Positions 1 to 5,600 of a DNA stretch of 5,914 nucleotides are shown in pieces (the first letter of the stretch is position 1; each line of letters begins with the position of its first letter). Source of the stretch: Microcaldota archaeon. Lineage in GTDB: Archaea; Micrarchaeota; Micrarchaeia; Norongarragalinales; UBA8480. Under the pieces are notes generated by a model. That model ran no database searches and was not told the DNA's origin. It was given only the letters and a program-made list of their open reading frames with translations. A program made the position numbers and the translations under genes. The DNA lies in the NCBI GenBank assembly GCA_023246885.1, contig JAHFHN010000059.1, positions 1-5,914 of the forward strand, in the 5' to 3' direction.

Positions 1-24
1 ACATTTAATCACTACACTTTTCAT

Positions 25-660
25 ATGATTTTAAAGCCAAAAAACTATGAAGAGTTAACAAAATTAGTTCAAGATTTACCTGAAGAAAAACGAAAAGTGA
101 TCGTAGTGGTTGGCAGACATCCAAATGAAGGAACTATCAACATAGCTACACGCCACCATAAGGATTGGGAAGAACACGGCGCAGTTGTGGTGCGTATTCC
201 TCCCAAATGGACGCCGCACGGTTTTTGGAAACAAGTTGAAAACGCTAGAAAAAAAGCAAAAAAGCCGGCTAAATGGAAGACCGAAAAAGCTAAACTTGAG
301 CAACAATTACAACAAACCCCGGACGATAGTGTAGTTGTAGCCGCATTTATAGCAAAAAGAATTCGGGTTCCAATAGTTGGCTTTCACGGCACAGGGGGAA
401 GAGCGCCATTTTTACATATAAAACGGCCTACTCCTTGGGAAAGACAAGTTGAATTCTATTACAAAGGCAGGTCTGCGTCTAAATCTGCGCAAGATAGAGC
501 AAAAAACGCTCCAAAAATAGGGGGCGTTCCCCCGCAACTTGGTAAAGAGTACTTGAACCACGAAATAATAACAAGAGAAGATTTGCAAAAATTCGACGAA
601 TGGTACTCAGAGCGATTCTCAACAATGCTAAAAGCATTAAGCAGACAAAGGCCAAGGTAA
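25..660 (+). CDS. Unrecognised protein with HxxE...H motif, possible zinc-dependent hydrolase-like fold
   Basis: A 211-residue soluble, basic protein with no signal peptide or membrane segment. I do not recognise the family. A beta-strand (KVIVVVG, residues 24-30) runs straight into RHPNEG, giving His32-x-x-Glu35; a second strand (AVVVRIP, 53-59) follows, then a Lys-rich helical stretch (70-97), then VVVAAFIA and PIVGFHGTGG, with His121. An HxxE motif after a strand and a further His about 90 residues on resembles the zinc ligands of succinylglutamate desuccinylase/aspartoacylase and M14 carboxypeptidases, but the usual HGNE reads HPNE and the protein is shorter than those families, so this is a weak inference. 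The C-terminal third (140-211) is charged and probably helical. The frame is open from the ATG at 25 back to base 1 (eight sense codons), so the true start could lie outside the window. MILKPKNYEEL looks like a natural N-terminus, and no Shine-Dalgarno sequence precedes it. The gene is followed by a 100-base gap. Confidence 0.8.
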   Translation: MILKPKNYEELTKLVQDLPEEKRKVIVVVGRHPNEGTINIATRHHKDWEEHGAVVVRIPPKWTPHGFWKQVENARKKAKKPAKWKTEKAKLEQQLQQTPDDSVVVAAFIAKRIRVPIVGFHGTGGRAPFLHIKRPTPWERQVEFYYKGRSASKSAQDRAKNAPKIGGVPPQLGKEYLNHEIITREDLQKFDEWYSERFSTMLKALSRQRPR

Positions 661-669
661 ACCGCACAC

Positions 670-674
670 TTTTT
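670..674 (+). terminator. Short T-run after the first gene
   Basis: Five T residues lie 9 bases after the stop codon of the 25-660 gene, in a gap before an apparent new promoter. Archaeal termination often needs only a T-run, but this one is short and has no hairpin, so the call is weak. The rest of the 661-760 gap shows no RNA gene or clear open frame. Confidence 0.25.
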
Positions 675-729
675 GTATAACTTTCGCTGTGACTCAATAG
701 AAACATTAGAATTGAACTGACCAAATCGA

Positions 730-737
730 TTAAAAAT
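730..737 (+). promoter_or_regulatory. Candidate archaeal TATA box for the MBL-fold gene
   Basis: TTAAAAAT is centred about 27 bases before the ATG at 761. This is the spacing expected between an archaeal box A and a transcription start at, or within a few bases of, the start codon. No Shine-Dalgarno sequence lies between the two, which fits a leaderless mRNA. AT-rich DNA produces such words by chance, so support is moderate at best. Confidence 0.4.
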
Positions 738-760
738 GTTCGAGTATTGAATTATTTGTT

Positions 761-1411
761 ATGATAATTAAGAAGTTTTTACATTCTTGTTTGCTTGTTG
801 AAGAAAATGGAAAAAAACTACTTATAGACCCTGGCTCTTTTTCATTTATTGAAAATAAACTCAAGCCTAGCGACTTTGGTCGAATTGACGTAGTGCTATT
901 AACCCACAGTCACTCAGACCATTTTTATCCAGAAGCCTTGAAAATCTTTTCAAAAGAAGGGGCAACAATAGTTGCCAGTCAAGAAATTGGAGACCTATTA
1001 GAAAAAGAAGGTTTGAAATTTGAAGGAATTAAAGAAGGTGAAGAAAAACAAGTTGCAGGATTTTTAATTAAAGCATTGAAATCACCTCACGAAAGACTCC
1101 CAGTTGTTTTACTACCGCACAATTTCGCTTTTCTCATAAATAACACGCTTTTGCATCCAGGCGACTCAATTTCTTTTGAACCAGTAAAGTGCAAAGTTTT
1201 TGCAATGCCAGTAGCTGGCCCTTGGCTGAAACTTTTAGATGCCATTGCAATTGCTGAGAAATTAAAGCCAGAATTTGTTATTCCGATTCACGACGCTATA
1301 ATCAAAGACTTCATGTTAGAAAGAATGTACAACTTAATGTGCAAGCCAACTTTAGAAAAAAGTGGAATTTCATTTAAACCACTTCAACTTGGAGAACAAC
1401 TAGAAGTCTAA
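761..1411 (+). CDS. Metallo-beta-lactamase-fold metal-dependent hydrolase (UlaG/UPF0173-like)
   Basis: A 216-residue protein of the metallo-beta-lactamase superfamily, close in layout to the small UlaG/UPF0173-type hydrolases (beta-lactamase superfamily domain PF12706/PF13483). The N-terminal strand with HSCLLVEENGKKLLIDPG (residues 8-25) is typical: a His followed by a short hairpin ending in IDPG. The metal-binding motif is complete, THSHSDH with His49, His51, Asp53 and His54. Further likely ligands are His110 or His120, Asp135 in HPGDS (132-136), and His177 in VIPIHD. Length is normal for the family and no catalytic residue appears to be missing. There is no signal peptide, so it is expected in the cytoplasm. 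The substrate cannot be read from the sequence: the superfamily includes lactonases, nucleases, phosphodiesterases and glyoxalases, and this protein lacks the long extensions of the RNase J/CPSF nucleases. The stop codon is followed at once by a T-run, suggesting it is transcribed on its own. Confidence 0.93.
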   Translation: MIIKKFLHSCLLVEENGKKLLIDPGSFSFIENKLKPSDFGRIDVVLLTHSHSDHFYPEALKIFSKEGATIVASQEIGDLLEKEGLKFEGIKEGEEKQVAGFLIKALKSPHERLPVVLLPHNFAFLINNTLLHPGDSISFEPVKCKVFAMPVAGPWLKLLDAIAIAEKLKPEFVIPIHDAIIKDFMLERMYNLMCKPTLEKSGISFKPLQLGEQLEV

Positions 1412-1413
1412 AC

Positions 1414-1420
1414 TTTTTTT
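1414..1420 (+). terminator. T7 run directly after the MBL-fold gene
   Basis: Seven consecutive T residues begin three bases after the TAA stop of the upstream gene, without a hairpin. This is the usual form of an intrinsic archaeal terminator. It separates the 761-1411 gene from the gene starting at 1451, although read-through across the 39-base gap is possible because no clear TATA box is seen for the downstream gene. Confidence 0.45.
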
Positions 1421-1450
1421 AGTTCAAGCAAAAAACAAGCGATTAACAAA

Positions 1451-2866
1451 ATGGAAAACTACATTTTTCAATGGAGCGAAGGCGAATCGCTAGTTTTGTT
1501 TAATTGTTGGGCGAAGTGTTTTTATGAACTTAGTAAACTTACAGGCAAACACATGGACATGTTTGGGGTTGTTGAAAATAGAAACGTTACAACGTTTATA
1601 ACAAAACAAAATGCAGAAGTAAGTGCAGAGTTTTCCAAACGTTTTCTTGAAGCTGAATTTCAAAAAGAATTTTTATCGAAAATAGACTCTGCAAAAACTG
1701 ATTTCGATTCGCTTTTTTCTCAACTACGCGCAACAAAACTCAATACATTATCCAACGAACAACTTGCAGTTTTTCTTGAAAAGTTTGAAAATTGCATTAT
1801 CAATACAGCAGTTCCATTTGCCATGATGCAAGCAGAATTCACCGACTATCCACACAAAGTAATAAAAGAAACAATGAAAAAAACCGGCAGTTCCACAGTT
1901 GAAGAAGATTTATCTATTCTACTTATGCCTGACGAACTGGACGTTATAAAGCGCGAAGAACTAGCACTTTCTAAGCTAGGCAAAAACCCATCGCAAGAAG
2001 CACTACTTGCGCATTGCTATGAATATGCCGTGCTTTTTTACAATAGTTACAGTGAACTTCAAAATGTTGACTTCTTGCGTTCAAGGCTATCAGGCGTTAA
2101 ACCATTTTCTGAGCTTAAAGAAGAAGTTGAAGTCGAACAAAAACACTGTAAAGCGCTTCAGCTAAAAATAGAAGCAAAGCTCGATACAGATACTAAACGC
2201 TCGGTACAATTCTTAAGAACACTTGGCTTGCAACGCCTTGAACTAAAAGACAAGTGGGCAGGCGCAGAGTTCCGTTTTCTTTCCTTGTTTAAAGAAGTTT
2301 CAAAGAGGATGTCAATCGGCTTAAATGACATTTTTTCAGTTTATTCCATTCCTGAATTAATTGCTTTTCTACGCAATGGCCAAAGTGTTGAAGAAACAAA
2401 GTTGCGGCAACGAAAGCAATTTTACACAATTACAGTTAAAGCAGGAAAAGTGAGCATAGTTGAAGGAGAAGAAGCTAAGGTTTTGGTTCAAAAGCATGTC
2501 CCGGAGTATTTTGTACGCAAAGACGTTAGGGAAATTCGCGGCGGAGTTTGTAACCCTGGAAAAGTCACAGCAAAAGCGTATGTTGTAAAAGTAGTTGGAA
2601 TTGCAGAGCTTTCTAATTCAATTAAAGAATTTGAACAAGGCGCAGTTCTCGTTACTACAATGACTCAACCAAACATGGTTCCCCTTATGAAGAAAGCAAG
2701 CGCCGTTGTAACAGATGAAGGTGGAATGACTTCACACGCTGCAGTGCTTTCGCGCGAGTTTGGAGTACCTTGCATTGTCGGAACACACATTGCCACAAAA
2801 GCGATTAAAACAGGAGATTTAATAGAAGTTGATGCGAATAGCGGGATTATAAAAAAAATAGAATGA
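1451..2866 (+). CDS. PEP-utilising enzyme swivelling (mobile) domain protein with helical N-terminal region, no ATP-grasp domain
   Basis: A 471-residue cytoplasmic protein. Residues about 364-471 form a PEP-utilising enzyme mobile (phosphohistidine, PF00391-type) domain: it begins GGVCNPGKVTAKAYVV, continues through AVLVTTMTQPNMVPLMKKA, and contains GGMTSHAAVLSREFGVPCIVG, where His429 is the residue phosphorylated in PEP synthase, pyruvate phosphate dikinase and rifampin phosphotransferase. It ends GDLIEVDANSGIIKKI, the normal end of the domain. Residues 1-360 are largely alpha-helical and charged, resembling the helical linker that precedes the swivelling domain in PEP-synthase-like and rifampin-phosphotransferase-like proteins. 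I see no ATP-grasp nucleotide-binding domain and no C-terminal PEP/pyruvate TIM barrel. The protein therefore either transfers phosphate with a separately encoded ATP-grasp partner or uses the domain for something else. Stand-alone versions are, as I recall, seen in archaea and candidate phyla. No Shine-Dalgarno sequence precedes the ATG. It ends 40 bases before the lipoprotein pair, which has its own promoter-like box. Confidence 0.88.
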   Translation: MENYIFQWSEGESLVLFNCWAKCFYELSKLTGKHMDMFGVVENRNVTTFITKQNAEVSAEFSKRFLEAEFQKEFLSKIDSAKTDFDSLFSQLRATKLNTLSNEQLAVFLEKFENCIINTAVPFAMMQAEFTDYPHKVIKETMKKTGSSTVEEDLSILLMPDELDVIKREELALSKLGKNPSQEALLAHCYEYAVLFYNSYSELQNVDFLRSRLSGVKPFSELKEEVEVEQKHCKALQLKIEAKLDTDTKRSVQFLRTLGLQRLELKDKWAGAEFRFLSLFKEVSKRMSIGLNDIFSVYSIPELIAFLRNGQSVEETKLRQRKQFYTITVKAGKVSIVEGEEAKVLVQKHVPEYFVRKDVREIRGGVCNPGKVTAKAYVVKVVGIAELSNSIKEFEQGAVLVTTMTQPNMVPLMKKASAVVTDEGGMTSHAAVLSREFGVPCIVGTHIATKAIKTGDLIEVDANSGIIKKIE

Positions 2867-2875
2867 ACAAAAAGT

Positions 2876-2891
2876 TTTAATATATTTAAAA
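2876..2891 (+). promoter_or_regulatory. Strong TATA-like box upstream of the lipoprotein pair
   Basis: The 16-base all-AT tract TTTAATATATTTAAAA lies in the 40-base gap before the first lipoprotein gene. Its centre is about 23 bases from the ATG at 2907, with an A-rich stretch just upstream that could act as a BRE. No Shine-Dalgarno sequence follows. This is the best promoter candidate in the window and predicts a leaderless or nearly leaderless transcript covering both lipoprotein genes. Confidence 0.55.
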
Positions 2892-2903
2892 CGTTAGAAC
2901 GTT
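2890..2903. promoter_or_regulatory. Pair of AACGTT palindromes between TATA box and start codon
   Basis: Two copies of the 6-base palindrome AACGTT, at 2890-2895 and 2898-2903, start 8 bases apart and fill the space between the TATA-like tract and the ATG. A protein bound here would cover the predicted transcription start, so the pair could be a repressor operator. The sites are short and this may be chance; the placement is the only supporting evidence. Confidence 0.2.
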
Positions 2904-2906
2904 GAA

Positions 2907-3722
2907 ATGAAGCTTATTTTATCCTTAATTGCAGCGGTTCTTCTTCTAAGTGGGTGTATAAATCCAGATAATGTAAATGTCGCTAGTAATTACAGTAACC
3001 AATCTGCAAGTAACATAAATTCTAATAACACAAGCAACATAGCACCACAAAATAACCAAAGTGACTCAATAACAAACTCAAGCAACTACGGCACAACTAA
3101 CGGCGGGGGAAGTACACCATATATATCCGGAACAACCGTAGGACCTTCTAATCCCAGCCGAGGTCAACCGGTTAACATAACCATTAGCGCAAAAGATACT
3201 GAAGGGCTTCAAGGGATATACTGGGAATCAAGCGATACGTTTACAACAAGCCCAGCATCAGCTTCTTTTGAATGCAATTCACAAACAACTTGTAACGTAA
3301 CCTGGACATTCACCTCAACTCAAGACGGACTAAAAACAATAAACGTATACGCAAAAGACTCTGGTGGACAAACCTCTTCAAAAACACCATTGCAAATAAC
3401 AGTTCAACCACGCGATTATCAGGTTCCAACAGGGCCAACTTGTGGCAATAACGTTTGCGAAAGCGGAGAAGCAGATAGCTGTTCAACTGACTGCCCAGCT
3501 ACAACAACCAATACAACCGGCGTTACAAATGATACGACGAGTGGACAAACTAGTTGTGAGTATAATTCACAGTGTACTGGTTTTAGACAAATTTGTTCTT
3601 CTGGACAGTGCATAGATGTCGAATGTACAAATAGCGGACAATGCGGGTTGCACGAGTATTGTTCTTACAACAGTTGTGTAAAATGCAGGAGAGATTACGA
3701 AACAGGCAACTGGGGCTGCTAG
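2907..3722 (+). CDS. Surface lipoprotein: Asn-rich stalk, Ig-like domain and C-terminal Cys-rich repeats
   Basis: A 271-residue predicted exported lipoprotein. Residues 1-17 are a signal peptide ending in the lipobox LLSGC, with Cys17 as the likely lipidated residue. Residues 18-70 are a low-complexity Asn/Ser/Thr stalk. Residues about 71-168 form an Ig-like beta-sandwich (NPSRGQPVNITISAKD, a Trp-centred strand, VYAKDSGGQ, LQITVQP) with a probable disulfide Cys123-Cys129. Next comes CGNNVCESGEADSCSTDC (179-196), then a Thr-rich spacer. The end (217-271) has ten cysteines: two units, C-x5-C-x6-C-x4-C (217-235) and C-x5-C-x5-C-x4-C (240-257), then Cys260 and the final residue Cys271. Sixteen cysteines follow the lipobox, an even number that fits full disulfide pairing outside the cell. 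Ten N-x-S/T sequons (residues 28, 31, 40, 41, 50, 57, 90, 130, 202, 208) suggest glycosylation if an archaeal AglB is present. The function is unknown; binding or adhesion is a guess. The next gene is a paralog starting 2 bases after the stop, so the two are probably co-transcribed. Confidence 0.88.
   Translation: MKLILSLIAAVLLLSGCINPDNVNVASNYSNQSASNINSNNTSNIAPQNNQSDSITNSSNYGTTNGGGSTPYISGTTVGPSNPSRGQPVNITISAKDTEGLQGIYWESSDTFTTSPASASFECNSQTTCNVTWTFTSTQDGLKTINVYAKDSGGQTSSKTPLQITVQPRDYQVPTGPTCGNNVCESGEADSCSTDCPATTTNTTGVTNDTTSGQTSCEYNSQCTGFRQICSSGQCIDVECTNSGQCGLHEYCSYNSCVKCRRDYETGNWGC
3102..3494 (+). repeat. Paralogous block, copy 1 (end of stalk, Ig-like domain, Cys motif)
   Basis: This block aligns without gaps to 4055-4447 at a constant offset of 953 bases. 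It encodes GGG, the Ig-like domain and the CGNNxCESGEADSCSTDC motif of the first lipoprotein. By hand alignment the 100 residues coded by 3117-3416 share 85 identities with the second copy, and 3257-3319 is identical over 63 bases. It is an internal gene duplication, not a mobile element: no terminal inverted repeats or target-site duplications were seen. Confidence 0.93.
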
Positions 3723-3724
3723 AA

Positions 3725-5560
3725 ATGAGGTCAATATTGCCTTTAATTGTGGTAGTTCTTTTTCTAAGCGGATGCATAACCCCTGAAGACGTAAATGTTA
3801 CTGTAAGTTATAATAATCAAACTACAAATAACGTATTTCCAAATAACCCTAATCCCCCAGCGACAAATGGTATATTGCCAAATAACCCCAATAATCCGAT
3901 TACTGCAAATACTAACGTAATTCCTAATAGTCAAAATACAAATAATACAAACGGCGCAGCAACCCTGGGCAATAGTGAAAACGATTCAATTAGAGACTCA
4001 AATAACGGCGACGATAATAATACCTTTGACGATAATTCTAATGTCAGTACAATTGGCGGAGGCGACCGCCCGTATATATCTGGAACAAGTACACGACCTT
4101 CTAACCCTAACCGGGGTCAACCGGTTAACATAACGGTTTCTGCAAAAGATACTGAAGGGCTTCAAGAGATATACTGGGAATCAATCGATACTTTTGCAAC
4201 TTATCCAGAATCAGCTTCTTTTGAATGCAATTCACAAACAACTTGTAACGTAACCTGGACATTCACCTCAACACAAGATGGACTAAAAACAATCAACGTA
4301 TACGCTACGGACTTTGATGGGCAAGTGTCTTCAAAAATGCCATTGCAAATAACCGTTCAACCACGCGATGCAATAGTCTCAACAACCGCCGTATGTGGCA
4401 ATAACATATGCGAAAGCGGAGAAGCTGACAGTTGTTCAACAGACTGCACAACCACAACCGCTAATACAATGAGCGTTGAGGATAGCACATTAACCGATAC
4501 GCCTAGTGAACCGCAAACGGAGGCTACTGAAAGCATACCGATCCCGCCAAATTCACTAGCGATTTATTATTTTGCGTCAATGGGTTCAGACTCCACCACA
4601 TTAAGATATGTTAATGTCATAGAGCCAGTGGGCGGAGGAGGCGTAACTGCAACGGGCATAATACCTCTTAGTGGAAATGTAGCCGATGTAGATGGCGTAA
4701 CGGTTTATCTAGGTCTGCCAACGTGGAACGCTGACAGTTATGCAGTTCTTGCATATATTCCAGCGTTAGACCGGACGCTTTTATTGGATAGAACTACTTC
4801 ATTTAGCTATTCAAGAAGCGTTTTGCAGGTTAAGACAAAAAACAATTTTGTCTTCTCACTTAGTGAACGAGGCGAAAGAAACCCCGCAATAGGGGAATTT
4901 GATGTTTTTCACCCTTTAAATGGCGATAAAGTGGGCTACGTATCGCTTTATCCACAGTCAGGCGCAGGCGGGTGGACAATTACTACCGATGGCTACTACT
5001 ATACCAATAACGGCTTATACAAACGTGCTTTTGATTCTGACAACTCAGTAAAACTTCTAGATAGTACGTCATCTTCGTACGGCGGCAGATTTTATGGCGT
5101 GGGAAGTAGGCTATTATCAGTAAAAAGTACGTACGTAACTGCAACGCAGTCATTTGACTATTTAATAAGAGAACACAGCACAAGCACTGGAGCAAAGACA
5201 CGAGATATAACTAGCTTTTCGCGCCCGTCATCCGTGAATGTAGAATTCTACGATGGAGATACCGCGCTTTATATGAGCACGCTTGAAACATCAAACTCTT
5301 ATAATGTTTATAAAATTGTAAATGGAGCACCAACACTTTTACTAAACGTAAGGCTAGGAACCGGAGAAACCGCTATAGGGAAAATTGATGAAACTAATGG
5401 CTATCTAATAATTCCAATTTTATCAAATGGCGATTCACGCATATTAACTTATAATTTAGCTACGGGTTCACAGCAACAAATGACTATTCCAAAAGAAGAC
5501 TTAATCGGCGCAGGTTATGCACTTGCAAGCGCAGAGTACCTTATGCTAAATCCACAATAA
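3725..5560 (+). CDS. Surface lipoprotein: long Asn-rich stalk, Ig-like domain and C-terminal probable beta-propeller
   Basis: A 611-residue predicted exported lipoprotein, paralogous to its upstream neighbour. The start at 3725 is chosen because it yields a clean signal peptide, MRSILPLIVVVLFLSGC, with Cys17 in the lipobox exactly as in the neighbour. An earlier in-frame ATG at 3641 would add 28 polar and basic residues and overlap the upstream gene. Residues 18-113 are an Asn-rich stalk, about 45 residues longer than in the neighbour. The Ig-like domain (116-213) has Cys168 and Cys174, and CGNNICESGEADSCSTDC spans 224-241. A Thr/Ser/Glu/Pro linker leads to residues 277-611, a beta-rich region of about seven segments of roughly 38-52 residues, each with strand-turn-strand character (for example DGVTVYLGLP, NNFVFSLSERG, DGYYYTNNGLYKR, NGYLIIPILSNGDSRILTYNLATG). 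This suggests a seven-bladed propeller, though no WD or YWTD signature is present. Eight sequons (24, 31, 73, 86, 98, 106, 135, 175) all lie before residue 180. The ligand or partner is unknown. Confidence 0.88.
   Translation: MRSILPLIVVVLFLSGCITPEDVNVTVSYNNQTTNNVFPNNPNPPATNGILPNNPNNPITANTNVIPNSQNTNNTNGAATLGNSENDSIRDSNNGDDNNTFDDNSNVSTIGGGDRPYISGTSTRPSNPNRGQPVNITVSAKDTEGLQEIYWESIDTFATYPESASFECNSQTTCNVTWTFTSTQDGLKTINVYATDFDGQVSSKMPLQITVQPRDAIVSTTAVCGNNICESGEADSCSTDCTTTTANTMSVEDSTLTDTPSEPQTEATESIPIPPNSLAIYYFASMGSDSTTLRYVNVIEPVGGGGVTATGIIPLSGNVADVDGVTVYLGLPTWNADSYAVLAYIPALDRTLLLDRTTSFSYSRSVLQVKTKNNFVFSLSERGERNPAIGEFDVFHPLNGDKVGYVSLYPQSGAGGWTITTDGYYYTNNGLYKRAFDSDNSVKLLDSTSSSYGGRFYGVGSRLLSVKSTYVTATQSFDYLIREHSTSTGAKTRDITSFSRPSSVNVEFYDGDTALYMSTLETSNSYNVYKIVNGAPTLLLNVRLGTGETAIGKIDETNGYLIIPILSNGDSRILTYNLATGSQQQMTIPKEDLIGAGYALASAEYLMLNPQ
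4055..4447 (+). repeat. Paralogous block, copy 2 (end of stalk, Ig-like domain, Cys motif)
   Basis: This is the counterpart of 3102-3494, in the second lipoprotein gene. Similarity stops after the Cys motif: the first gene goes on to a Cys-rich tail, while this one goes on to an acidic Thr/Ser linker and the propeller-like region. A weaker match also exists at the two gene starts (signal peptide, lipobox, and CINPDNVNV versus CITPEDVNV), so the whole N-terminal half was duplicated and the stalk then changed length. Confidence 0.93.
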
Positions 5561-5600
5561 TAATTGCAAGTGGTTAAAAACTATTTTTTGTGTTTAGTTT
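5561..5600. terminator. Compact bidirectional T-run terminator between convergent genes
   Basis: The genes ending at 5560 (+) and 5581 (-) converge with 20 bases between them. Reading + there are T-runs at 5584-5589 and 5596-5600, just inside the end of the opposing gene. Reading - there is a run of five T (A-run on + at 5576-5580) immediately after the stop codon. Such runs on both strands would end both transcripts in the archaeal manner, without hairpins. Confidence 0.4.

Noticed and set aside
76..724. Minus-strand open frames opposite the first gene (76-306 and 479-724)
   Set aside because: They lie antisense to a well-formed coding frame, have biased Phe/Leu/Ser composition typical of shadow frames, and show no domain.
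661..760. Possible box C/D small RNA in the 100-base gap (CTGA at 717-720)
   Set aside because: No RTGATGA box C is present at a suitable distance and no terminal stem was found.
3641..3724. Upstream extension of the second lipoprotein frame, adding 28 residues and overlapping the end of the first gene
   Set aside because: The added residues are polar and basic and would bury the signal peptide. The ATG at 3725 gives a lipobox at Cys17 identical in position to the neighbour.
3641..3725. Programmed frameshift fusing the two lipoproteins
   Set aside because: The frames do overlap at the junction, but there is no slippery run, and the second gene has its own complete signal peptide and lipobox.
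3419..3777. Minus-strand open frames across the end of the first lipoprotein gene
   Set aside because: They are antisense to a clearly homologous paralog pair. The sense frame is the conserved one.
3102..4447. Direct repeat as a transposon or CRISPR signature
   Set aside because: There are only two copies, both in frame within paralogous coding domains, with no inverted repeats, spacers or transposase.
4983..5201. Minus-strand open frame inside the propeller-coding region
   Set aside because: It is a short Cys/Leu-rich shadow of the sense gene with no upstream signals.
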